From Candidatus Woesebacteria bacterium GW2011_GWB1_39_12 (GTDB taxonomy: Bacteria > Patescibacteriota > Microgenomatia > UBA8517): a DNA stretch of 40,136 nt. Every line of letters begins with the position of its first letter. Position 1 is the stretch's first letter. Shown piece by piece: positions 21,817 through 28,145 of this stretch. The notes beneath the pieces are model-generated. The model did not search any database, was not told the origin of the DNA, and saw only the letters and a program-made list of their open reading frames with translations. The position numbers and the translations under genes are program-made. The stretch is taken from assembly GCA_000993405.1 (NCBI GenBank), contig LBWB01000016.1:1-40136 (forward strand). Reading direction: 5' to 3'.

Positions 21817-22017
21817 ATGAATACTTATAATAAAACACAATCTTTTTATAAAAATAAAGGAACTTTATTATTACCCCAAGAAAAACAGTCTAAAAGGATT
21901 TGTTTTAGATGCGAGAAAGAAACATCCGATACACCTTGTCCTTATTGTGGAGGCGGTGTATTTAAGTTTGAAGATTATAGTAAGTTAAAAGTTCCCCCCC
22001 AAAACATAAAAATATGA
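21817..22017 (+). CDS. Small zinc-ribbon protein, 66 aa
   Basis: CFRCEKETSDTPCPYCGG is a compact two-CxxC zinc ribbon (residues ~28-46). ATGA overlap with the next gene. Confidence 0.6.
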   Translation: MNTYNKTQSFYKNKGTLLLPQEKQSKRICFRCEKETSDTPCPYCGGGVFKFEDYSKLKVPPQNIKI

Positions 22018-22208
22018 AAAATGAATGGTCAATAAAATTTAGAGTTAAAGATAGAAACCTCTTTAAAGTTCACAAGAAATCTATCTTGTGTGATATAAAT
22101 CTTGAAGTTCCGACCGAATTACTTAATGGTTCTTATGGTTTGATATTAAGAAAAATAGAAGAAATTGAAAATGCAAAAAGGATTATGAAATTATATAAAC
22201 AAACATAA
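22014..22208 (+). CDS. Small protein, 64 aa
   Basis: Overlaps the zinc-ribbon gene by ATGA. Mixed alpha/beta, basic (KNEWSIKFRVKDRNLFKVHK). Unknown. Confidence 0.5.
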   Translation: MKNEWSIKFRVKDRNLFKVHKKSILCDINLEVPTELLNGSYGLILRKIEEIENAKRIMKLYKQT

Positions 22209-22212
22209 TAAT

Positions 22213-22620
22213 ATGAAAAAGTATCAAGTTACAAAAAAACAATGTCAAAAACATATAGACCAAGTAAATAATGTTTGTGATAGATGTGGTAGAAAAATTG
22301 TTCCTATAAAAACAGTTGATAATTCTCACAATCCTACTTATTGGGCTGGTTGTTTTCATGGAAGTAAAGATAAAGATGCTTTTGGTAATTTTACTTATGG
22401 AGTTCCAAAAGAAACATATAAATTAGCCTACAAGTTAGTTTTACAAGATAATTTATATTTAGGAATGAAAAAAGAAAAGGGTTCTGATTTTGAGTATTTA
22501 TTTCAAAATGGAGTTAGTAAAATTTGTGGAATACTTAATGATATTGAATACATAAAAAATAATAAACCAAGATACACAAAAACCCAATTAAGAAAAGATT
22601 ATATAAAATATTATAAATAA
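22213..22620 (+). CDS. Early protein with CDRC zinc pair, 135 aa
   Basis: CDRCGR (residues ~22-27) and a Cys/His around WAGCFHGSKDKDAFGNFTYG, followed by helical basic sequence ending KDYIKYYK. The WAGCFHG region resembles small phage/host proteins of unknown function. Followed by a gene-free RNA-like gap. Confidence 0.55.
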   Translation: MKKYQVTKKQCQKHIDQVNNVCDRCGRKIVPIKTVDNSHNPTYWAGCFHGSKDKDAFGNFTYGVPKETYKLAYKLVLQDNLYLGMKKEKGSDFEYLFQNGVSKICGILNDIEYIKNNKPRYTKTQLRKDYIKYYK

Positions 22621-22661
22621 CCCCCTCACAAGGGTAGGGAACTTTGAAAATTAGAGGATTG

Positions 22662-22734
22662 AAAGCTGGGACATTAGGTGCTGAAGAGGTTATCAGGTTG
22701 CGAAGCATGATATTGCCCACTAAACCCCAGCTTT
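22662..22734 (+). ncRNA. Compact structured RNA candidate
   Basis: A 9-bp perfect stem AAAGCTGGG / CCCAGCTTT (22662-22670, 22726-22734) closes a 55-nt interior that itself has TATCA / TGATA (22691-22695, 22708-22712) and GGT...GCC pairing. It lies in the 160-bp gap between two early genes, with AGGGAA-type repeats on both sides. No known RNA family was recognised. Confidence 0.45.
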
Positions 22735-22780
22735 TAACCCTTTAATTAGTTAGGGAATTATAAATTAAAATATTTTAAGT

Positions 22781-22972
22781 ATGAATATAAAATTTGATTT
22801 GGACTATGACGGAATTCCTTTTATAGATTTAGAGGCTGATGACGATGATGTAGAAACAAAAATGCTACGAAAGTTTATTGAGGAAGCTAAAAAGAATGGG
22901 ATAGTTCTTAAAGGTTGTGATGCAGAAAAAGATTGTGATAAACACGCAACAATAGAATTAAAAATTAGTTAG
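22781..22972 (+). CDS. Small acidic protein, 63 aa
   Basis: LDYDGIPFIDLEADDDDVET start, strongly acidic, with three Cys (GCDAEKDCDKH). Unknown; preceded by the structured gap and an AGGGAATTA leader. Confidence 0.5.
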   Translation: MNIKFDLDYDGIPFIDLEADDDDVETKMLRKFIEEAKKNGIVLKGCDAEKDCDKHATIELKIS

Positions 22973-22989
22973 GGTAGGGAATTAGAAGT

Positions 22990-23163
22990 ATGAAAAACTC
23001 TAAATCAATAGATAAAGGAAAGAAGAAACAGATAAGCCATATAAATAATGATTGGTTTTGGGCGAGTTCTGTCGGTCAGGACAGTATAGAAATAACACCT
23101 CTTAAATGGTGGGAACGAATACTATATTGGAAGTTTCCCGATAAAAGTTATAAATCAAAATGA
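22990..23163 (+). CDS. Small Trp-rich protein, 57 aa
   Basis: MKNSKSIDKGKKKQ then NNDWFWASSVGQDSIEITPL and KWWERILYWKF. ATGA overlap with the next gene. The leader TAGGGAATTAGAAGT is repeated upstream of 23385. Confidence 0.5.
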   Translation: MKNSKSIDKGKKKQISHINNDWFWASSVGQDSIEITPLKWWERILYWKFPDKSYKSK

Positions 23164-23351
23164 CTAACACTAAACCAATAGATAAAAAGATGAAAGCGGT
23201 TAAAACTGTAATTAAAATGGCTGAAAAGGGAGTTGGTCGTGATAAGTGTAAAAGTTATGCGGTTGGTTGTTCTAACTGTCAGGGTCAAATATTACTTGGT
23301 TGTTTGGATAATTTTCTTAATTTACTAATTTGGGAAAAACAAAGTGAATAA
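23160..23351 (+). CDS. Small Cys-containing basic protein, 63 aa
   Basis: GRDKCKSYAVGCSNCQGQIL has a possible zinc-knuckle set of four Cys, flanked by basic helix. Coupled to the previous gene by ATGA. Confidence 0.5.
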   Translation: MTNTKPIDKKMKAVKTVIKMAEKGVGRDKCKSYAVGCSNCQGQILLGCLDNFLNLLIWEKQSE

Positions 23352-23384
23352 ACCAATAGGGAATTAGAAGTTTATAAAGAGGAT

Positions 23385-23543
23385 ATGACCACTAATGAAT
23401 CAAGAAGAAAACTGACTGAAGAAGAAAGAGTAATTAAAGAAATTGATTTTATAGCACAAGGTGAGAAAGATAGTGAAAAAGATATTTTATTTCTCGTCGA
23501 ATATTGTTTGGATATACCTTGTCAATTATTTGTTAAGAAATAA
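23385..23543 (+). CDS. Small acidic helical protein, 52 aa
   Basis: MTTNESRRKLTEEERVIKEI then DFIAQGEKDSEKD. AAAGAGGAT precedes the ATG as Shine-Dalgarno. No family recognised. Confidence 0.5.
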   Translation: MTTNESRRKLTEEERVIKEIDFIAQGEKDSEKDILFLVEYCLDIPCQLFVKK

Positions 23544-23558
23544 ACGCCCTGAAATAAT

Positions 23559-23858
23559 ATGGTAAACCTAAATAAACTACAGAGTGAAGCGGTTGAAAAG
23601 AAAATGAATTACATCTTTAGAAAGTGGGAGTTGGTAAAAGGAAAACTCTATATTGCTGGTGTTCAAGGTTGGATGAATTATTATATTAGAAAAACTTTAA
23701 ATAGTGCCTACAAAGAAGGACAGAAGGGGGAGAGAAAATTAATAATTAAAGAAATAGACGAACTTGAAAATAGAATGGGTGAAACCTCAATGGAAGAATG
23801 GAGATTATTTAAACACATAAGAAATACTTTAAGAGATAAGAAATACTTTAAGAGATAA
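23559..23858 (+). CDS. Small helical protein, 99 aa
   Basis: Charged helical sequence with aromatic residues (VQGWMNYYIRKTLNSAYKEG) and a C-terminal LFKHIRNTLRDKKYFKR. No motif recognised. Confidence 0.5.
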   Translation: MVNLNKLQSEAVEKKMNYIFRKWELVKGKLYIAGVQGWMNYYIRKTLNSAYKEGQKGERKLIIKEIDELENRMGETSMEEWRLFKHIRNTLRDKKYFKR

Positions 23859-23882
23859 TGTTAAAAATTTAGAGAAGAAATA

Positions 23883-24227
23883 ATGAAAAATAAAGAGAAA
23901 TGTAAACACCCGAAAATAGCAAGACACCCTTATGGATTTTGTAATAATTGTGGGAAAGAAATATCCAAAGAGAAACCCCAATTAGATTGGGAAGAAGACT
24001 TAATAATTTTAGGTTTAATGAACCTACAAAATAAAGATTGGAGAACTTATGAAGTTAAAAAGTTAATAAAATTTGTTAATTTATTGCTCCAAAAAACAAG
24101 GAGAAAAGTGGTGGAGGAAATAATTGGTAAACTAAAGAGACAAAGTTATTTATTTGGCCATAAGTGGCAGGTGCCTTCGAATAAAAGGTACACCGCCTAT
24201 TGTCCGAAATGTCAGAAAGTATGTTAA
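23883..24227 (+). CDS. Zinc-ribbon protein, 114 aa
   Basis: CNNCGKE near residue 20 and CPKCQKVC at the very end make one or two zinc ribbons; the helical middle holds KLIKFVNLLLQKTRRKVVEE. Overlaps the next mini-gene by 7 bp. Confidence 0.55.
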   Translation: MKNKEKCKHPKIARHPYGFCNNCGKEISKEKPQLDWEEDLIILGLMNLQNKDWRTYEVKKLIKFVNLLLQKTRRKVVEEIIGKLKRQSYLFGHKWQVPSNKRYTAYCPKCQKVC

Positions 24228-24307
24228 TACTTAAAGAAAAACTAAAATATATTATTTATGGAAGTTTGTTTGTTTTGTTAGGGTATATAATTGGAGGTTT
24301 ATGGTAG
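24221..24307 (+). CDS. Membrane peptide, 28 aa
   Basis: MLILKEKLKYIIYGSLFVLL then GYIIGGLW: a single transmembrane helix. Starts inside the end of the zinc-ribbon gene, and its TAG stop overlaps the first bases of the tRNA-like element. Confidence 0.45.
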   Translation: MLILKEKLKYIIYGSLFVLLGYIIGGLW

Positions 24308-24434
24308 TTTAGTATGTGAACAAGGGAAATACCCGCCAAAAGACAGTTGTGTAAAGTTTACCAACAGGTTGCTAATCCGAAGTCACCGAGAAAAGAATGG
24401 CGGAATGTACGTTCAAGTCGTACAGCTACCACCA
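24303..24434 (+). ncRNA. tRNA-like RNA with encoded CCA and an enlarged anticodon arm
   Basis: Acceptor: GGTAGTT (24303-24309) with AGCTACC (24424-24430), seven pairs with one G-U; then discriminator A and CCA (24432-24434). TA follows as positions 8-9. D-stem-like GTAT / ATAC encloses a 13-nt loop with AAGGGAA. Then CCGCC (24333-24337) pairs with GGCGG (24399-24403) around 61 nt instead of a 7-nt anticodon loop. The T-arm is canonical: GTACG, loop TTCAAGT, CGTAC (24407-24423). No U33 or clear anticodon, so it is not an ordinary tRNA; options are a tRNA-like mimic, a reduced tmRNA-like RNA or an interrupted tRNA. Confidence 0.6.
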
Positions 24435-24653
24435 CGCTGAATAATCTGTGATAGTTCAGCAAGTACCAGAACTGAGGACTCTGGGTCTTATCTCCCGCTC
24501 TAGGGCTTTCCTTGGGGCGGATAAAAGTACATACACGGGAGTTCCGTGAAAGTACGATAGAGATGGAGTAAAATCCTACCTCTGGAGTACATTTCTAAAT
24601 TATAGATTGGCACAGATGCGATTTAGACACTTAACTCCCCGCCTTATTTAATT
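24435..24653 (+). ncRNA. Further structured non-coding RNA region
   Basis: No gene in ~220 bp. Hairpins visible: GCTGAA / TTCAGC, CCAGA / TCTGG, a CTCCCGC / GGGCGG-type stem around TAGGGC, CACGG / CCGTG, and AGAG / CTCT. GTAC occurs six times from 24407 to 24592. May be part of one RNA with the tRNA-like element. No family recognised. Confidence 0.5.
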
Positions 24654-24791
24654 ATGATTATATCTAATCCTTGCCCGATTTGTAGTTACCCCTTAAGAGA
24701 AAGTATAGGTTATCTAACATGCGAGAATTGTGGTAAAGTTATTTATAGAATTAACACCAAGAAGAAGAAAGTTAAAAGAATAGTAAACTGA
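24654..24791 (+). CDS. Small zinc-ribbon protein, 45 aa
   Basis: CPICSYPL and CENCGK form a four-Cys ribbon filling most of the protein; the tail is Lys-rich. 1-bp gap to the HNH gene. Confidence 0.6.
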   Translation: MIISNPCPICSYPLRESIGYLTCENCGKVIYRINTKKKKVKRIVN

Positions 24792-24792
24792 T

Positions 24793-25233
24793 ATGGACGA
24801 AGTTCTAACTAAAACATTTACTTTTATGAAGTTCCCCAAGCCCATTAAGAAACCTAAAAAAACAATGAAGGACTACATAAAAACACGTAAACTACTCAAG
24901 CTAAAATCAAAATCTAAAGGGGTTAAGGTTAAAAAGGTAAAGTTGCCAAAGGAAAAGACAAGAAGTAAGTTGATTAAAGAAGAAAGAGAAATATTAAAAA
25001 AAGAATTTCAAAAAAAAGGAATAACATCTTGTGAATTAAGATTTAAGAATTGTTGGAAAACAAATGCTCTTGGTTTTTCCCATAAACATAAAAGAAATTG
25101 GTATCTCGGTAAAAACAATAAAGAACTATTATGGGAATTTAATCAAGTTATTTTAGCTTGTAATTCTTGCCATTTTATTATAGAATATGATAAGGAATTA
25201 ACTAAAAAAGTATTTAAAAAGTTAAGACCTTAA
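24793..25233 (+). CDS. HNH endonuclease (early)
   Basis: 146 residues. The basic N-terminal ~70 residues (Lys/Pro rich) look DNA-binding. The C-terminal part has CELRFKNCWKTNALGFSHKH, KRNW, then ILACNSCHFIIEYD, the HNH-type zinc-finger nuclease pattern with His in SHKHK and CNSCH. It may be a free-standing homing nuclease or a packaging-related HNH. Confidence 0.65.
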   Translation: MDEVLTKTFTFMKFPKPIKKPKKTMKDYIKTRKLLKLKSKSKGVKVKKVKLPKEKTRSKLIKEEREILKKEFQKKGITSCELRFKNCWKTNALGFSHKHKRNWYLGKNNKELLWEFNQVILACNSCHFIIEYDKELTKKVFKKLRP

Positions 25234-25236
25234 AAA

Positions 25237-26049
25237 ATGCCTACAGGATTTTATAAACGTTCTGAAAAAGAATTAGACAGGTTAAGAAAAATGATGAAAG
25301 AAATTGGCTTAAGAAATGATTTGAAAGTAAAAAAAATATGCGAAGTATGTAAGAAATCATATCTATGTCACAATTTTAGAAAAAATACTTCTCGCTTTTG
25401 TTCAAGAGAATGTTTTTTAAAAGCATCAAGAATGGGTTTGATTATTTATTTTTCTAAAGGTCATATAAGAAAAATAAAAAGAATTGAATATAATTGTAAA
25501 GAATGTGGAAAAATTAAAACAATAGCCCCAAGTCAATATAAATATTATAAAAATGCTGGTAGTTTTTGTTCTTTAATATGTAAAAATAAAAATAAAAAAT
25601 ATAAAAAAGATATGGCTAATGTTTTTGTAGGTAGAATGCCAATTCCTATAAGAATAGGATATGGTACTAACAGACACGTAAAAGTATTCAATGGAAAATA
25701 TCTTATAGGAAACAAAAATATATATTTTAGAAGTAAATGGGAAGCAAACTATGCTGTCTATTTAGATTTTCTAAAGAAAAATAATTCTATTAAAGATTGG
25801 TTATTTGAAAAAGATGTTTTTATCTTCCAAAAGATAAAGTTTGGAACAAGAAGTTATCGTCCAGATTTTAAAGTTTTTAATAATGATGGAACTTTTGAAT
25901 ATCATGAAATAAAAGGATGGATGGATAAAAAATCTAAAACTAAATTAAACAGAATGAGAATATATTTCCCTAATATTAAAATGGTCTTAATTCAACAAAA
26001 TGAATATAGAGAAATTATGAAATACAAAAATTTATTAAAATTTTATTGA
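25237..26049 (+). CDS. PD-(D/E)XK endonuclease with N-terminal zinc fingers
   Basis: 270 residues. The start MPTGFYKRSEKELDRLRKMM is a form common at the beginning of free-standing homing nucleases. Two Cys-rich zinc modules follow (CEVCKKSYLC...CSREC and CKECGKIK...CSLIC, residues ~35-115). The C-terminal part YFRSKWEANYAVYLDFLK, SYRPDFKVF, FEYHEIKGW is a Vsr/DUF1064-like PD-(D/E)XK core (Glu, Asp, E-x-K). Follows the HNH gene by 3 bp. Very AT-rich. Confidence 0.7.
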   Translation: MPTGFYKRSEKELDRLRKMMKEIGLRNDLKVKKICEVCKKSYLCHNFRKNTSRFCSRECFLKASRMGLIIYFSKGHIRKIKRIEYNCKECGKIKTIAPSQYKYYKNAGSFCSLICKNKNKKYKKDMANVFVGRMPIPIRIGYGTNRHVKVFNGKYLIGNKNIYFRSKWEANYAVYLDFLKKNNSIKDWLFEKDVFIFQKIKFGTRSYRPDFKVFNNDGTFEYHEIKGWMDKKSKTKLNRMRIYFPNIKMVLIQQNEYREIMKYKNLLKFY

Positions 26050-26136
26050 AAATAAAAGCTAACGGGACAACAAAGTTTTCAATTGGAGATATAAAACTTT
26101 TAATACAAAATTTTAGCAATATTTGGAGATAAAAAC

Positions 26137-26316
26137 ATGCCACTAACAAAACCACTCTTTCATTTCAAAAATAAGTGTCTTCTATGTCAAAAACCCTGCC
26201 GTAATAAATACTGTAATAGAATATGTCGTGAGATAGCTTTTCTTAGGCGAAGATTTGATATTTTAGATAAATATAGAAGGCGGCTTGATATTATTATTAA
26301 ATACTATTCTACTTAG
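26137..26316 (+). CDS. Small zinc-finger protein, last early gene, 59 aa
   Basis: CLLCQKPCRNKYCNRIC is a tight Cys cluster (residues ~14-30), followed by a basic, helical end. GGAGAT 8 bp upstream of the ATG; a similar TTGGAGATA also occurs at ~26085. Ends tail-to-tail with the late operon, overlapping the last late gene by 8 bp. Confidence 0.6.
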   Translation: MPLTKPLFHFKNKCLLCQKPCRNKYCNRICREIAFLRRRFDILDKYRRRLDIIIKYYST

Positions 26317-26488
26317 ATTTTATCTTTGGCGGTTTTGGTTGCCCGAACCAGCTTTTTCTCCTTACCAACTTCTCCAGTGTCTCTCTTGATATATGGTTTA
26401 CACCAAGTAGTGCTAAATTATGAAAACGGTTAGCTTCTTTTCTTTGGTTCCATTCAATATCAATCTGTTTTCTTTTAGCTTTTTCCAT
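26309..26488 (-). CDS. Small basic protein, last late gene, 59 aa
   Basis: MEKAKRKQIDIEWNQRKEAN, then RETLEKLVRRKSWFGQPKPP. Its ATG overlaps the holin-like stop by one base (TAATG), so it is translated with the lysis genes. Could be a small lysis accessory; no family recognised. Confidence 0.5.
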   Translation of the reverse strand: MEKAKRKQIDIEWNQRKEANRFHNLALLGVNHISRETLEKLVRRKSWFGQPKPPKIKSK

Positions 26489-26715
26489 TATATTCCACCT
26501 AATTTAGTTGAAATTTTATAAAGTCCCGAACTTGTTAATGCAACTATTAAACCATTTTCAATACCCGATATCCCAAATAACTTGAGAAACCCAAACACTA
26601 CTCCTAAAACTATAGCAAAACAAAAATACATAAAAGACTTCTTGTCTGGGTTCTCAAAGAGTTTAACCCCGTTTATGAAACCAATGACGACGGCAACACT
26701 TGTTAATTGTTCCAT
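26488..26715 (-). CDS. Holin-like membrane protein
   Basis: 75 residues with two hydrophobic segments: LTSVAVVIGFINGV and FMYFCFAIVLGVVFGFLKLF, then a short polar end. Size, topology and position directly after the M23 endolysin suit a holin. No specific family signature. Confidence 0.6.
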   Translation of the reverse strand: MEQLTSVAVVIGFINGVKLFENPDKKSFMYFCFAIVLGVVFGFLKLFGISGIENGLIVALTSSGLYKISTKLGGI

Positions 26716-26731
26716 TTTATATCATCTCCTT

Positions 26732-26986
26732 TTATTTAATCCCTTGCAATGTTTCAAGGGCTTGAACTTTTAACGCTAACTCTCCATAGCGGGCTTCAAC
26801 GCTGACTAATTTTTGTAAAATAATTTCTTGATTTTTATTCATTATGTCTACTTTCTGGGTAAGCAGTTGAATTTGGGTTGAAAGTCCAAAATAAAGAGTA
26901 GCAAAAGCGAATATAGATGCTATTACGGATACCGAAAAGGCTACTAAATTATCAATTCTCCAAATTGGTAAATTATGTTTTGTCAT
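26732..26986 (-). CDS. Membrane protein with coiled coil, holin/XhlA-like
   Basis: 84 residues: one transmembrane segment (NLVAFSVSVIASIFAFATLY) followed by a heptad-repeat coiled coil (IQLLTQKVDIMNKNQEIILQ to VQALETL). Overlaps the M23 gene by ATGA. Candidate second holin or spanin-like accessory. Confidence 0.55.
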   Translation of the reverse strand: MTKHNLPIWRIDNLVAFSVSVIASIFAFATLYFGLSTQIQLLTQKVDIMNKNQEIILQKLVSVEARYGELALKVQALETLQGIK

Positions 26987-27972
26987 TTAAGTTTTATTTG
27001 TTTTAATTTATTAAAAAGCAAGACTAAGACATCGGCTATAGTTAATTGTTCAATAGTGCTTTGAGATTTACATTCTAAAAGAGCCTTGTTTAGCTCTCCT
27101 TTTGTTCTTGCGATTGCCTCAAGCCCACCCTGAATTTCTTTTAACCTTTTTTCGTATACCCCTACCATACCTTGCTGTTCTGACACTGTGTCGGATAGCT
27201 TTTGTATAAGCTCTCCCCGTAATTTATCGTTATTCAGCACTTGCTCCTTTAATCTGCTAACCTGTTCCATCCTGTTTTCTAACTCTGCTTGAGTATTGCC
27301 AAGTTGGGTTTGGATATCTGTAATGCGACTTTTTAGGCCTGCCACTACCCTTTGAACATCTTCAAAAGAGGTAGATGCTGGGTCACTTGAAATCTCCAAA
27401 TATTTAACCATTTCGTCCCATTTGGTTGAGTTACCAACCAACTTTTCATAAAGAGAACCTTCTATCGTGATATTTGTGTTTGGCATAGGTTGTGTTCCGT
27501 TATAATTTCTAACTTCATCAACGTATTCCTGCGGATTAACTGCGCCGAAATATCCGTTGTTATAATCTTGAACTTCGTGTTGACTATTAAGTATCTTAAT
27601 TTTTTTAACTGTCCAATGAAGATGAGCTCCAGTTGAATTTCCCGTATTATCAGAAATTGCCATTGATTCTCCTTGTTTTTTCTCAGTAAAGGTTTCTATT
27701 GAATGACAGTGAGCGAATGTATGTTTCCAAAGACTTTTGGCTTTAGTTATTACTTCAAAATATATACCATATCCTGGGGGGTCAATACTTTGTTTATAGA
27801 ATTGAACATTTTGAGGAGCAATAATATATCTTTGTCCAACTGGAGTATCAGGATATTTTGTTTTAATATCCCATCCATTATGTGCTTTAAGACCAAATTT
27901 CTTATACATATTGGGGTTTTCTCCAAATTCTTGAGTTAATTGAAATGGGTCTATAGGTAATAATAACTTCAT
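26983..27972 (-). CDS. M23 (LytM-type) peptidase, endolysin
   Basis: 329 residues. Metal ligands of the M23 fold are visible: H31-x3-D35 in HNGWD, HCHS (~88) and HLHW (~117-120). N-terminal LPIDPFQLTQEFGENPNMYK is the usual start of such domains. The C-terminal half (residues ~200-310) is a long coiled coil instead of a known cell-wall binding repeat. It cleaves peptidoglycan cross-bridges. Followed by membrane genes in the lysis cassette. Confidence 0.8.
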   Translation of the reverse strand: MKLLLPIDPFQLTQEFGENPNMYKKFGLKAHNGWDIKTKYPDTPVGQRYIIAPQNVQFYKQSIDPPGYGIYFEVITKAKSLWKHTFAHCHSIETFTEKKQGESMAISDNTGNSTGAHLHWTVKKIKILNSQHEVQDYNNGYFGAVNPQEYVDEVRNYNGTQPMPNTNITIEGSLYEKLVGNSTKWDEMVKYLEISSDPASTSFEDVQRVVAGLKSRITDIQTQLGNTQAELENRMEQVSRLKEQVLNNDKLRGELIQKLSDTVSEQQGMVGVYEKRLKEIQGGLEAIARTKGELNKALLECKSQSTIEQLTIADVLVLLFNKLKQIKLK

Positions 27973-27977
27973 ATAAT

Positions 27978-28106
27978 TTATCTAAACCAACTTCTAACTG
28001 TATTTATAGCATTTTGTACGATACTTGATGCCTTGCTCTGTTTAGGGGCGGCGGTTTCTTTATATTCGCCATCCAATAAAGACATGAATTCTATGAATGT
28101 AACCAT
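27978..28106 (-). CDS. Small protein, 42 aa
   Basis: MVTFIEFMSLLDGEYKETAA then KASSIVQNAINTVRSWFR. Amphipathic helical; lies between the giant internal protein gene and the endolysin gene. No Shine-Dalgarno recognised. Moderately supported by filling the gap. Confidence 0.45.
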   Translation of the reverse strand: MVTFIEFMSLLDGEYKETAAPKQSKASSIVQNAINTVRSWFR

Positions 28107-28145
28107 ATTCTTATATTAACTAATTAACTTTAATTTTCAAATCAA

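Noticed and set aside
22662-22734. Canonical tRNA of ~73 nt
   Set aside because: The closing stem is 9 bp and there is no T-loop consensus or anticodon arm.
24303-24653. Group I intron or tmRNA in the structured RNA region
   Set aside because: No group I P7/P3 core could be found, the insert is too small, and no ALAA-type tag reading frame is visible.
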